Shown: positions 16,514-25,061, counted from the first letter of the stretch. The stretch is 64,000 nucleotides of DNA from Prescottella equi (GCF_002094305.1 NZ_LWTX01000001.1:1054001-1118000); one strand, 5' to 3'. The notes: generated from the letters alone by a model not told the origin. Made by a program: numbers and translations.

Positions 16514-16963
16514 TCACCAGACCGGCCGGGGCGTTCCGTGTTTCCCGATCTCCTCGAGTGCGACCACCAGCGATGCCATTGTGTCGGCGCCGATCGTCGT
16601 GCTCGCTGCTTCCCAGCAGCGGAGGGCTGCGTCAGTAGCCGCAGCGGTCACATCGACACCGGCGGAGGTGAGCCGTACGAGCTGCGAACGGCGATCGCTT
16701 CGGTGGGGGTGTTTGCTCACATACCCCGACGCGACCAACTCGTCGACCATCACAGCTGCGGACTGTTTCGTGATACCCAGGTAGGCCGCTATTTCGCTGA
16801 CGGTGGCCCCGTCGCCGGCCACTCTGCGAAACAACAAGCCATGCGCCGGGCGTAGCGACGAATGCCCCGCCGCGACCACGGCGGCATTGATCCGCTCTGC
16901 CAGTGCGGATGAGCTTCGCATCAGCAGTATCAGCAGATCGGCGCGCGGTTCGTCCCTTGACAT
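16514..16963 (-). CDS. MarR-family transcriptional regulator
   Basis: A 149-residue winged-helix regulator. The DNA-binding part (VSEIAAYLGITKQSAAVMVD, residues 55-74) and wing (KHPHRSDRRSQLVRLT) are typical of MarR proteins. It is divergent from the cupin gene with a 54-bp intergenic region holding two inverted repeats, so it probably controls both. Ligand unknown. Confidence 0.88.
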   Translation of the reverse strand: MSRDEPRADLLILLMRSSSALAERINAAVVAAGHSSLRPAHGLLFRRVAGDGATVSEIAAYLGITKQSAAVMVDELVASGYVSKHPHRSDRRSQLVRLTSAGVDVTAAATDAALRCWEAASTTIGADTMASLVVALEEIGKHGTPRPVW

Positions 16964-16976
16964 GTCGTCAGCCTAC

Positions 16977-17001
16977 CTGTCCAATAAAGACAGTTAAACT
17001 G
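16977..17001. promoter_or_regulatory. candidate MarR operator
   Basis: Two overlapping palindromes lie between the divergent marR-like and cupin genes: CTGTC-N7-GACAG (16977-16993) and CAGTT-A-AACTG (16991-17001). The AT-rich core stands out in this GC-rich region and fits a dimeric MarR binding site. Confidence 0.55.
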
Positions 17002-17017
17002 ACGAAAGGGGATCGAC

Positions 17018-17392
17018 ATGCCGATTCGACGAAGCGGCGATCACGACACCCACCAAATGCACGGCGCGAAATTCCACTCCTATGTGGCGCCCTCTCGCGG
17101 CAGTCGACAGCTGTGCGCTTGGCGGACGGATCTCGTGCCGGGAAGTGCTGGCGCATCGCACACGGTTTCGCATGAGGAGGTCCTTCTCGTGCTTGATGGA
17201 ACACCTGTGATCACGCTGGACGACAGCCGATTTGAACTCTCGGTGGGAGATGTCGTGTTCGTTCCGGAGTCCGCGACTGTTCAGCTCGACAACCCCAACG
17301 GCAGTGTCGCCTCGTTGTGGGTGACGACATCGGTGGGCATGACGGCCATCACTGCGGACCGCGGAACCATAACCCCGCCGTGGGCGTCCTGA
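17018..17392 (+). CDS. cupin-domain protein
   Basis: A 124-residue single-domain cupin. It has the double-stranded beta-helix pattern with SHEEVLLVLDGTPVITLDD and LSVGDVVFVPESATVQLDNP (motifs 1 and 2). The first motif has SHTVSHEE, giving candidate metal-binding His and Glu residues. The role may be a small-molecule isomerase, dioxygenase or sensor. The divergent MarR regulator and shared operator suggest it is the regulated target. Codons are somewhat less G/C-rich than neighbours. Confidence 0.8.
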   Translation: MPIRRSGDHDTHQMHGAKFHSYVAPSRGSRQLCAWRTDLVPGSAGASHTVSHEEVLLVLDGTPVITLDDSRFELSVGDVVFVPESATVQLDNPNGSVASLWVTTSVGMTAITADRGTITPPWAS

Positions 17393-17689
17393 TCCCCCTC
17401 GGGTTCGACAGCTCCGGGACCATTTCACCGTCCAGCGGCAGAAGCGCCGCCCGGTGGACCGATCGGAGTCCGATCCTCTCCCGGCGCCGACGCAGGCTCC
17501 CTCCACGCACCTCTCCGGTCATCCTCAGGGAGCGGCTATGCGGCGCCGAAATCGCTTCGGGGCCATCCCTGTTGTCGCGAACCCCGTCTTGAGAGTCGCC
17601 CGAGGAGGCGGACCGGAGGCTGGGGTGTCGCTCCGCGCTTCGGGCACTATGGCGTGTTCTCCGCTGCGTTCCACGGGTATGCCGCGCTG
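17393..17689. other. intergenic, no gene supported
   Basis: About 300 bp between the cupin stop and the convergent FAD-monooxygenase stop. I see no convincing frame, repeat or hairpin. A short hydrophobic-looking frame near 17620-17758 is mostly antisense to the monooxygenase 3' end. Confidence 0.4.
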
Positions 17690-18856
17690 CTATATTTCGC
17701 CGGCGCGGCCACTCTCGGAGTCGTGAGCGGCGAACATGTCCACAAGACCTTGCGGTGACGCCGCGCTGAAGAGGATGTCGAGGCTCTGCGCGGATTCGGC
17801 GGCCGCCTCGGTGGCGCGAGGAAACAGTTCGGCTTCGTAGGCGGCGAGTGCGGTCTCGGTGTCGCCAGGGTGGTCAACGATGGCAAGTGCGAGCAGTGCC
17901 CCGTCGTACATTGCAAGGTTGGCGCCCTCTCCGGCGAAAGGCGACATTACGTGCGCGGCATCGCCGAGGAGTGTGACCCCGGGGACGCGCGGCCATGAGT
18001 GTCCGACGGGGAGGGCGTTGACGCGGCGCGGGGTCAGGCCGGTATCGGAGTTGGTGACCAGACCGCGGAGCGCGTCGTTCCAGCCGTCGAGCAGGTCGAG
18101 GATGGTTTGTTGGGCGGTGGCGGTGTCGGAGAAGTCGATCGTGTCGATCCAGTCTTCGTCGATGCGGATGCCGAGGTAACTGTGCAGGCTGCCGTCGGTT
18201 TCACGATGACCCAGGATTCCTGTGTTTCCGCGGAATGCGAACAGCATTCCACCGCCCATGATCTCGGCCTGGGCGGGGCGTCGTTCGTCGGCGTCGAACA
18301 GGTCTGCTTCGACGAACGAGATTCCTGTGTACGCGGGTGTGGCGTCGGAGATCAGTGACCGCACTCTCGACCACGCGCCGTCGGCTCCGATGAGGAGGTC
18401 GGTGGTGATGGTTTCACCATTCGTGAATGTCACTTCGTGGCGGCCGGTTGTGCCTGCGTCCGCGTGGATGTGGATGGCTTTGTGACCCCAGCGGATGGTG
18501 TCGTCGGGTAGTGAATCGATGAGCATGTCACGGAGTTGGCCGCGGTCGACTTCAGGCCGCGTGAGGGTTCCGTCGTCTGCTTCGTCGCGGAGGATCGCGC
18601 CGGTGTGGTCGACTATGCGCATTGCTTCGCCGCCGGGGCGGACCAGTGCGGCGAAGGGTGCCCACAGATCCGCGGCGTGGATGGCCTTCTGGCCGTTGTA
18701 GTGGTGGATGTCGAGCATGCCGCCCTGGACGCGGGCGTCACGGGTCGGTTCGAGTTCGAACACGGCGGATTCGATGCCGTGGCTGTGGAGGACACGAGCG
18801 GCTACCAGGCCGCCGAGACCGCCGCCGATAATCGCGATGGGGTAGTGCTTGGGCAT
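17690..18856 (-). CDS. FAD-dependent monooxygenase, TetX-like group
   Basis: A 388-residue class A flavoprotein monooxygenase. The GxGxxG motif IIGGGLGGLVAARVL (residues 9-23), the second FAD motif GADGAWSRVR near 158 and GDAAHVMSPFAGEGANLAM near 290 give the full fold. The central and C-terminal motifs resemble the TetX-type monooxygenases that hydroxylate polycyclic antibiotics, but the substrate here is unproven. It lies 27 bp after the start of the TetR gene's 3' end, so both are likely one operon controlled by the operator at 19609-19637. Confidence 0.85.
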   Translation of the reverse strand: MPKHYPIAIIGGGLGGLVAARVLHSHGIESAVFELEPTRDARVQGGMLDIHHYNGQKAIHAADLWAPFAALVRPGGEAMRIVDHTGAILRDEADDGTLTRPEVDRGQLRDMLIDSLPDDTIRWGHKAIHIHADAGTTGRHEVTFTNGETITTDLLIGADGAWSRVRSLISDATPAYTGISFVEADLFDADERRPAQAEIMGGGMLFAFRGNTGILGHRETDGSLHSYLGIRIDEDWIDTIDFSDTATAQQTILDLLDGWNDALRGLVTNSDTGLTPRRVNALPVGHSWPRVPGVTLLGDAAHVMSPFAGEGANLAMYDGALLALAIVDHPGDTETALAAYEAELFPRATEAAAESAQSLDILFSAASPQGLVDMFAAHDSESGRAGEI

Positions 18857-18883
18857 GGTGCTCCTTGGTGAGGCCCGCTGTGG

Positions 18884-19594
18884 TCAGGGCGCATCGTGGT
18901 GTGTGTCTGGTGTTGGTGTGGCGGAGATTCCGGTGAGGAGTGCCCGGATGGACCACGAAATGCGTTCGGCTGGTGTGCCGCCGAGGATCGAACCCGCGTG
19001 TGCAGTGAGATGGGGGAGGGCTTGTGGGTCGGCAGATCGGATCGCTGACGTGAGATGCATTGATTTGGCTTCGTTCTCGCCGAGATGGTCGCGGTTGGTG
19101 GGCGCCGGAGTGCTGTGCTCGGCGGCAGTCGCGGTGACGTACTGCAGTAGGAGATCGGCACCCCATGAAGCGCGGGCGGGCTCGATACCGCCTCCTAGGA
19201 GCAACCCGAGGACCCGGTCGAACAATCGAAGTGAGCTCGGTCCTGCCGGGCGGAGTGCAACTGCCGATCGCGCCAGACCGGGATATGTGAACAGCACGTC
19301 GGTGTAGTCCGCCAGTAGATTCTCGAGCCGTGTCTGCCAGTTCCCGTCTGCGCCTACCTCCAGTGACCCGATGAGTTCGTCCAGTACCGCGTTGTGGAGT
19401 TCGGTGGTGTTGGCCACGTAGACGTACAGCGAGGATGCGCCGGTGTCGAGCGCCTGTGCCACGCGACGCAGAGTGGCCTTCTCGAGGCCCTCGGCGCGCA
19501 TGATCTCGATGGTTGCGCCGATGATCCCTTCGCGGGATAACGCCGGCTTGGCGGGTCGTTCGCGTCGGCTACGGATCGAAACTGCCTTCTCCAT
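18884..19594 (-). CDS. TetR-family regulator (TetR_C-type)
   Basis: A 236-residue repressor starting MEKAVSIRSRRERPAKPALS. The HTH spans about residues 23-65 with ATLRRVAQALDTGASSLYVY, the recognition pattern seen in Tet-class repressors (GASSLYxY). The C-terminal domain is helical and ligand-binding. The ATG at 19594 was chosen because upstream sequence is the operator. It precedes the FAD-monooxygenase in the same direction, so it probably autoregulates the pair. Confidence 0.88.
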   Translation of the reverse strand: MEKAVSIRSRRERPAKPALSREGIIGATIEIMRAEGLEKATLRRVAQALDTGASSLYVYVANTTELHNAVLDELIGSLEVGADGNWQTRLENLLADYTDVLFTYPGLARSAVALRPAGPSSLRLFDRVLGLLLGGGIEPARASWGADLLLQYVTATAAEHSTPAPTNRDHLGENEAKSMHLTSAIRSADPQALPHLTAHAGSILGGTPAERISWSIRALLTGISATPTPDTHHDAP

Positions 19595-19608
19595 ACCGAC
19601 CACGTTAC

Positions 19609-19637
19609 ACGAACATGTTCGTAACGAACATGTTCGT
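19609..19637. promoter_or_regulatory. tandem perfect-palindrome TetR operator
   Basis: The 14-bp perfect palindrome ACGAACATGTTCGT occurs twice in direct tandem (19609-19622 and 19624-19637), one base apart, 14 bp upstream of the TetR start. It is a very likely double operator for that repressor. Confidence 0.8.
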
Positions 19638-19951
19638 ACTGGCCGGAGTGTTCGCACTGTGGTTCGGCGAGCTCGAGCAGAAGACGGTCGACCACGATCG
19701 GCATGTTCGGCCTGCGTCGTGCCCTGCTGGTCGGCGAGGTACGTCGAGATCGGCACTCGTCGGAGTGTCGCGGTGCATGTTCACCATCGCCTCGAGCGGC
19801 CGCAACCGCTGGGCAATCCGGGCGCGGGCGAGCATCACAGCGAGCCTCCTCGAGGCCGGTTGGCCGGTCCGGTCACGGGCAGGCGTGCGGCCCAGCAGTC
19901 AGCCAGGTGGGGAAGCGGACGTCCTTCGTGGCCCGCCGTTAGGATCGTCAC
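19638..19951. other. intergenic, no supported gene
   Basis: About 310 bp between the TetR operator and the small gene at 19952. Several short frames exist on both strands, but none shows domain sequence, a clear start signal or consistent codon bias. Confidence 0.35.
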
Positions 19952-20191
19952 ATGCGGTGCACCTTCGAGGGTGGAAACCTTACGGGGAGCTATCTCGACG
20001 TCGACGAACGAGAGATCGGCTCCTATCAGACCCGTCAGATGTGCTGCCCCGATCAGCCGGCCGATCAGGTTCGGAGTCACGGTCGCTGCGTGTACATCCG
20101 GACAGAACGGACAAGGGAACACGATGGAGCATCCTGGGTCGTGTTCACCCACTACGGAGACTGGGTGAACTACGAACCTGGCAAGGCGTAG
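19952..20191 (+). CDS. small hypothetical protein
   Basis: A 79-residue protein starting MRCTFEGGNLTGSYLDVDER and ending VVFTHYGDWVNYEPGKA. The opening FEGGxLxGxxLDVD pattern resembles small beta-rich proteins seen in actinobacteria and their phages. It is soluble with two cysteines in the centre (CCPDQP). No function is recognised. Composition is lower in GC than the core genes, as expected for accessory DNA. Confidence 0.5.
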   Translation: MRCTFEGGNLTGSYLDVDEREIGSYQTRQMCCPDQPADQVRSHGRCVYIRTERTREHDGASWVVFTHYGDWVNYEPGKA

Positions 20192-20530
20192 GCACGGCCG
20201 ACTGGCAGCCGGTCCCTCATCCGCACATCCCGCTGCTATTCGTACCGGGCCTTCCCGCCGCAGTTTGTTGCCTTTCGTAGTTCTCCTCGCTGGGCCGGCC
20301 TTGGTCCCGTGAATTGTGTACGGACGGAACGGCCCCTACGCAAGCGATGTCGGCAAGTTGGCGCGGGCACGGGCACGGGCACGAACACTCCATCCCTGTG
20401 TTGAACGCGAACGAAGAACCACTCTGCCTGCGCTGCAAGGGGATTTCCTTGGATGTCGCAGCCAACGGAAGTGACCTCTACCAGGCAGGTAGTGGCGATC
20501 CGAAGCCCGGCTCTCGGTCGATCGCGCAGC
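20192..20530. other. intergenic, no supported gene
   Basis: About 340 bp. Open frames on both strands (for example one with HGHGHEH and CLRC) lack start signals and homology. A run of GGGCAC-type repeats occurs near 20364-20384. Nothing else noted. Confidence 0.35.
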
Positions 20531-21061
20531 TCAGGTGTCAATGGGCGTGGTTTCGGTCGCGCGCCCGAGGTGGTCAGCGGTCTCCGTCACGACGCGCTGT
20601 AGCGCCGCGGTAACGGCCGGTGCACCACGTCGCAGCGGCACGCGCAGTGTGCGAGCCGGTTCGATCGCGAACGTCCAAGTCAGTCGCGAGCCGGATGCAA
20701 TCTGCTCGACGAGTATGTCCTCCACGAAAAGCCGCAGACCGGCGACGGTGAATCTACTGACGTAGAAGGTGTTCCGATACCGGACTCGCGATGTCTCCTC
20801 CCACCGGAAGTACTCCTCTGTGGCCTTCACTGGGGATGGACGCATCGACAGTTCACGACGCGTGCCCACACCGAACGGGCGTGGTGTCAGGTATCGGGAA
20901 CTGGTGACAGATGAGCACCAAGCGAGCGCGTTATCGCGGGTCAGTTCCGCCCATGCAGATTCCGCGGAGACCGACAGTGCGACCGAGAAGCGCCGGACGA
21001 AGGTGGCTGTTTCCAGGTGCGTCTCGTCGCCGGCAGACAGGTCGAACCATTTCGGCATCAC
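20531..21061 (-). CDS. SRPBCC (polyketide cyclase/dehydrase-like) protein
   Basis: A 176-residue protein. RRFSVALSVSAESAWAELTR near residue 24 begins the SRPBCC fold, a central beta-rich part follows, and the C-terminal helix (PAVTAALQRVVTETADHLGR) is the usual long alpha-helix that closes the cavity. Such proteins bind lipophilic ligands. It lies alone in an accessory stretch; no partner is evident. Confidence 0.7.
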   Translation of the reverse strand: MMPKWFDLSAGDETHLETATFVRRFSVALSVSAESAWAELTRDNALAWCSSVTSSRYLTPRPFGVGTRRELSMRPSPVKATEEYFRWEETSRVRYRNTFYVSRFTVAGLRLFVEDILVEQIASGSRLTWTFAIEPARTLRVPLRRGAPAVTAALQRVVTETADHLGRATETTPIDT

Positions 21062-21261
21062 ACAATCCTAGAAACCACCACTCCGATCCGCGGCAGTCCC
21101 GCGGGTTTGTGACGCGCAACATCACGAATCGAAGTGTGGGGACCGCACAGTGATTGGCGCACTTCACAGGTCCGAGGGCCGATCGCTCGGTCAGGTCTGC
21201 GTGACCGCCCGCAGCGCCAGCCCGGGCAGACACTCGGATGCGTGGCGGGCGGCATGGCCCG

Positions 21262-22041
21262 TCAGGTCTCAGTCAGGAGCGTGTGCAGAACGCCTTCCTG
21301 GAAGGTCCGTGCTTGCCGGCCCGAGGGTGGGGGCCCACCCCAGCGTGCTGCGATGGACTGCTCGATCGCCTCGGTCGGCTGGTTGCCGGCCCCGAGTAGC
21401 CGAAGGCCGGCGTCGGCTTTGGAAAGCCACCTCCCGTAGCGATATCGGACCAGCGCGCGGCAGGCCCCCAGGACCGCGTCGTCGGCTCCGGCTGCAGATC
21501 GGTCGTCGGATTGGCCGGACAGCGCCATCCACCAGTGCAGCGAGTCGATCAGTAGGCTCCGCAGCTCGTCCGGTGGTAGTTCGGCGAAAGCCTCCGAGGC
21601 CGGCGGTCCCGCCAACACCCGGCCGCTTTGGTGCAGGATGCTGCGGTCCAGTCCGTACCAGAACGTCCCGTCGGCCGCCGGACGGTCCGCAGGTCGAAAG
21701 GTCTGCCGGAAGGCCATGTCTGGGCCGTCGTTCAGCTCGAGCTCGAAGCCCGGCTTCCCGGTGCCCGAGTGCGCTGTAGCCACGGTGTAGACCACCAGCT
21801 CCAAACCCCGGGCCGGACACGGCAGGGCGCTGTGCCGCAATCGGGCTATCAACTCCCGCTTTACAGCCTCTCTCAAGGGGTTGCGGCAGAGCAGAGCGAT
21901 GTCGATGTCGCTGCGGCCAGGGTCGAAGGCGTCCAGAGCCAGCGACCCGGCCGCGTACGCCCCGACGAATTCCGTACCCAACACCTCGCGGGCGGCCTCC
22001 ACGACGGCTTCGAGATATGGTTCCACGTCGCTATCCGGCAC
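21262..22041 (-). CDS. nucleotidyltransferase-domain protein, AadA-like
   Basis: A 259-residue protein with the Pol-beta-type nucleotidyltransferase motif AAGSLALDAFDPGRSDIDIA (G-S ... S-D-I-D) near residue 30 and a helical C-terminal half, as in aminoglycoside adenylyltransferases (about 260 residues). Whether it modifies an antibiotic is not shown. GTG at 22041 is chosen because AAGGA lies about 10 bp upstream and the fold begins there; the frame remains open farther upstream with non-protein-like sequence. Confidence 0.7.
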   Translation of the reverse strand: MPDSDVEPYLEAVVEAAREVLGTEFVGAYAAGSLALDAFDPGRSDIDIALLCRNPLREAVKRELIARLRHSALPCPARGLELVVYTVATAHSGTGKPGFELELNDGPDMAFRQTFRPADRPAADGTFWYGLDRSILHQSGRVLAGPPASEAFAELPPDELRSLLIDSLHWWMALSGQSDDRSAAGADDAVLGACRALVRYRYGRWLSKADAGLRLLGAGNQPTEAIEQSIAARWGGPPPSGRQARTFQEGVLHTLLTET

Positions 22042-22181
22042 CTGCCCATCATCCTTGGCCCAGCATCGAGGAACCAGACCACGCGCAACGGAATCAACGG
22101 CCACAGAGAAAGCAACCCAGTCCGTTGTGATCTGCGCACGGGTTCCCTCTGCCCGGCGCTGTGAACCGGTACACTCGCGCA

Positions 22182-22485
22182 GTGTCGTCAGCGGTGATTT
22201 CCCGCATCCGATTAATGGTCGACTACTGCGCGCCGTTTCCAGTATGGGGAACCTATCTTCGCGTGCCGGACCACTTCGTCCTACTCGGGCCGGGCCGCAA
22301 CCCGCTCGGGCTGTCGCGATCTGATTCGTGACCTCATTGAATGGCAACGTTCGTGGGACCGGCAGTACGACCCAATCGATGGTTGGGATAACCCCGCACA
22401 CGCACGGCGCCATCGAGAGGTGGGCGCGGATCTCTATCGCCGGCTCCGCGAAGAGACGGGCCGAGACGACATCACCTGGGAGTGA
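22182..22485 (+). pseudogene. frameshifted small actinobacterial protein
   Basis: Two adjacent frames together read as one about 100-residue protein. The first (GTG 22182 or ATG 22215) encodes MVDYCAPFPVWGTYLRVPDH and stops at 22331. The second continues in +1 as RDLIRDLIEWQRSWDRQYDP and ends with TGA at 22483-22485. The switch lies near 22315-22322. The combined layout (metal-free N-terminal strand, central aromatic helix) resembles a common small actinobacterial family of unknown function. It may be a true pseudogene or a base-call error. Confidence 0.55.
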
Positions 22486-22491
22486 GCAGCC

Positions 22492-22620
22492 CTAGTAGAC
22501 AAAGTCGACGCGGACGCCGCTCGTCCGCGCTGGGTATCGCTGAGCGCCATGCTCACCGATCCCGCGGACGGCTTGGAAACCGGTAGTGCCTTCGACGGTC
22601 GATGAACACCTCACGTCGCC
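22492..22620 (-). pseudogene. possible C-terminal gene remnant
   Basis: A leftward frame with no usable start ends at TAG 22492-22494. It reads VEGTTGFQAVRGIGEHGAQR and finishes with VRVDFVY, a pattern of alternating hydrophobic strand residues like the end of a small beta-barrel protein. It is tail-to-tail with the frameshifted gene at 22182-22485. I cannot name a family, and chance is possible. Confidence 0.25.
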
Positions 22621-22771
22621 GAGGGCCGGCCGGACTGGCAATACCACTCCTGAATCAGTACCACCTCGCGGTAATGGTTACAGCTGTATGAACGAACCAG
22701 CCTCGCCAAGGCGCCGTTCAATCCCGGAAACAGGGGGCGCTGCACGTCGTCCTGGATGGTTGAATCAGCGA

Positions 22772-23131
22772 ATGGGAAGCAGCGGCGCGGTAGAGTTCCA
22801 TCGAAAGCTCGTTCGAGACAACATTCCGGACGTTATTCTTGCCAATGGTGACCGCCCGCACTGGCGGCCCATAGTCGACGATTCGGACTACCTCGCGGCG
22901 CTGCTCACCAAGGTCGTCGAGGAAGCCAAGGAACTGCAGGACGCGTCGCCGGAGAACCGAATCGACGAGTTGGCCGACCTGCTCGAGGTTGCCGCCGCCT
23001 TGATGGCGGAGCTCGGGATGGCGGATTCCGAGGTGAAGAAGGTGGCCGATCGGAAGCGTACGACCCGGGGCGGCTTCACGAAGCGAATCTGGCTCGATCA
23101 CGTCGAGATGGGCAACACGGCACAGCCATAG
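22772..23131 (+). CDS. MazG-like / phosphoribosyl-ATP pyrophosphohydrolase-like protein
   Basis: A 119-residue all-alpha NTP-pyrophosphatase-type protein. HRKLVRDNIPDVILANGDRP near residue 10 and KVVEEAKELQDASPENRIDE near 50 match the small house-cleaning family with the ExxE and DELADLLEV metal-binding acid pairs. It would hydrolyse aberrant nucleotides to NMP and PPi. ATG at 22772 is chosen because the conserved KLVRDxIP begins just after it. Confidence 0.8.
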   Translation: MGSSGAVEFHRKLVRDNIPDVILANGDRPHWRPIVDDSDYLAALLTKVVEEAKELQDASPENRIDELADLLEVAAALMAELGMADSEVKKVADRKRTTRGGFTKRIWLDHVEMGNTAQP

Positions 23132-23192
23132 AGCGACACACTGGCCGCCTTCGCAGCGGGAGCACGCCGAACCAACTGGGAGGACAGCCAAG

Positions 23193-23603
23193 GTGACAAG
23201 TGTTCATGTAGCGGAACGTCACGTTCTCGCTGCCATAGGTCTTGGGCGCATCGTCTGGGGTGCCACAACAGCGCTCTTTCCCGGCTGCGTCCACCGAGCG
23301 CTTGGTGTCGAGTATCCCGGCCCGGACAAGGGGATCTGGATCAAGGCCTTTGGAGTCCGCGACATCGTCCTGGGGGTGGCGGCCCTGCACCCCGACGATG
23401 CTGTTCGACGCGCAACGCTGAAAGCCGGTGTCGTGATGGACGTCGTCGACGCGGGAGTGGTAGCGGCCGCTGCTCGCCAAGGGCTTCCGCGCCGAGCCGC
23501 GGTGATTGGGATTCTGCTTGCAGCGGGCACAGCGACCTTCGCGACCGGTGGGCCTGCAATTATTGGAAAGCTCAGGACGCCAGCCGCACGACAGCGAACC
23601 TGA
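23193..23603 (+). CDS. DUF4267-like small membrane protein
   Basis: A 136-residue protein with three or four hydrophobic helices. The pattern RIVWGATTALFP, IWIKAFGVRDIVLGV and the C-terminal helix are typical of small DoxX/DUF4267-like integral membrane proteins with unknown function. GTG at 23193 follows GGGAGGA at about 9 bp. The family assignment is tentative. Confidence 0.65.
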   Translation: MTSVHVAERHVLAAIGLGRIVWGATTALFPGCVHRALGVEYPGPDKGIWIKAFGVRDIVLGVAALHPDDAVRRATLKAGVVMDVVDAGVVAAAARQGLPRRAAVIGILLAAGTATFATGGPAIIGKLRTPAARQRT

Positions 23604-23743
23604 CTACGACACTGCGGTGGCGCTGCCTGAACGGCTCCGCCCCACGACAATCAATTCGTCTTTCAACAACGCGAATTCGCGGGTGGCGACGACTGCCCTG
23701 CTTTTAGGTGTAACGGCTGGGCGTCATTCGCGGTAGTCGACGC

Positions 23744-23980
23744 ATGAACGGTAGGCGGGTGTTGCTGGGCGTAGTGGTGGGGGCGGCGCTGGTCGCCTGC
23801 GGAAGCGGTGCCGGATAGAGCGGTCAGCCCTCGTCTGTGACGACGACTTCCTTCGCGCTGCCGAGTACTCCGTCGCAGACGACCGTCGTCGAGTCGCCAC
23901 CCCCTACGGCGTCGCCCGAATCGCGAATCCATCCGATGTTGCAGAAGAAGAGGAAGCGGGTGGGTGCTTGGGTCGCATGA
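23744..23980 (+). pseudogene. lipoprotein gene with in-frame TAG
   Basis: ATG at 23744 opens a textbook lipoprotein signal peptide, MNGRRVLLGVVVGAALVACG, with lipobox LVAC. Codon 25 is TAG (23816-23818). The same frame then continues as a Ser/Thr/Pro-rich linker (SGQPSSVTTTSFALPSTPSQ) typical of secreted lipoproteins up to TGA at 23978-23980. I infer a nonsense mutation, probably of a CAG codon, in a formerly functional lipoprotein gene that was also shortened downstream. Confidence 0.6.
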
Positions 23981-24320
23981 GTGACGATCGCCGGAGCTGG
24001 TCGGCGACATCGAGCCTTCTGCTGGATGATCGGCTGCGAGCACACCTACAAGCCTCATGAAAACGCCGTCGACTCTTTCAATTGCTCAGCGGAGGAGTGA
24101 TTTTCGCGTTGGTCACGCCACAGAACATGCTGGGGACGCCCAGCCGAAATCAGCAACGATAGAACCCCCGAGTCGATTACAAGGCGCTCAACGTATGCAC
24201 CATGGGATGGCGTATAGGTCGTACAGGTGCAGCTCGCCCCGAGCAGGGGCGAGCATCCCAGGTGGGGCCGGAACCCCCGTCAGGGGTGGGGTCGAACAGG
24301 CCAGGGCTGGCCCTTCTCGA
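23981..24320. other. intergenic, no supported gene
   Basis: About 340 bp between the lipoprotein remnant and the leftward membrane genes. No convincing frame, repeat or RNA-like structure was seen on either strand. Confidence 0.35.
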
Positions 24321-24698
24321 TCAGATATGCCGCCAAAGCGCACAAAAGAGGACTCCGAAGTTGTCGATCGGGATGACCGGATCACCTGAGGTGTATCGCA
24401 TCTGCTCGTTGAAGTAGCTCTGTCCGGCTTGAAACAGTGCCAGTAGCACGAGGACGACTTCTGCGGGTTTGTTGGTCCATCGGGAGAAGAACAGGACGAC
24501 GCCGAGAGCAATTTCGACCATGACCATTACGGCATAGGTGATCCACAGCGAGGTCTCGAAGATGGGCAAGCCGGTGAACGTGAGCCCGCCGATGAGGCAG
24601 ATTGCGGCGATGACAAGTGCCTTCGCGGCGCTACCTCGGGAACCGTGTGGCGTCGTGTCGGCGTGCCGCTGGTTTCCCGTTCTGCGACTGTCGCACAC
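24321..24698 (-). CDS. small membrane protein
   Basis: A 125-residue protein with three hydrophobic helices (KALVIAAICLIGGLTFTGLP, ITYAVMVMVEIALGVVLFFS and EVVLVLLALFQAGQS) and a polar C-terminus. The start is uncertain: GTG at 24698 is chosen because it overlaps the end of the upstream frame at 24631, suggesting coupled small membrane genes. No family recognised. Confidence 0.5.
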   Translation of the reverse strand: MCDSRRTGNQRHADTTPHGSRGSAAKALVIAAICLIGGLTFTGLPIFETSLWITYAVMVMVEIALGVVLFFSRWTNKPAEVVLVLLALFQAGQSYFNEQMRYTSGDPVIPIDNFGVLFCALWRHI

Positions 24699-24954
24699 CG
24701 GATGGTTGCGGCGTGCGGGTGAAGGGTTTGGTGTCCCGCAGATACCAGGTGATCCAGTAGGCGGGGAAGAGCACGATCGAGCCGGCAGCGAGGACGCCGC
24801 TACCGCCACGTCGGCGTTACCCGATTGCTGTCAGTACGCCGATCCCGAGGTACGCGCCCACCGTGACCAGGAGCAGTGTCACTACCAGGAGCCAGTTCAC
24901 TCCCTCAACGTACAAGGCACGTGTGCTGCCGGCCCGGAGTTGGATTGACGGCAT
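24631..24954 (-). pseudogene. small membrane protein gene with in-frame TAA
   Basis: One leftward frame reads a membrane helix (NWLLVVTLLLVTVGAYLGIG), hits TAA at about 24817-24819, then resumes in the same frame with a second helix (GSIVLFPAYWITWYLRDTK) and ends with TAG at 24631-24633. The two halves look like one two-helix protein split by a nonsense codon. Alternatively, the first part alone is a 27- to 45-residue single-helix protein. Confidence 0.45.
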
Positions 24955-25061
24955 GTCCCGTCCGATACAGCACGGTGACCTGGAGGGCCCGCCGGCTCGG
25001 CCGGCTACACACCTGTGGGGCCCGCCGAGCCTCTCCGGCACTGTGGAAAGTTGGTTGGCTG

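Noticed and set aside
17624-17758. Start-less frame reading HYGVFSAAFHGYAALLYFAG
   Set aside because: It looks like a membrane segment but half of it is antisense to the FAD-monooxygenase 3' end; no start or ribosome site.
19605-19838. Leftward 77-residue frame
   Set aside because: It ends in the tandem operator sequence and has no domain features or convincing start.
20236-20613. Overlapping frames on both strands, including one with HGHGHEH and CLRC
   Set aside because: No start signal, low-complexity sequence and overlap with the SRPBCC gene.
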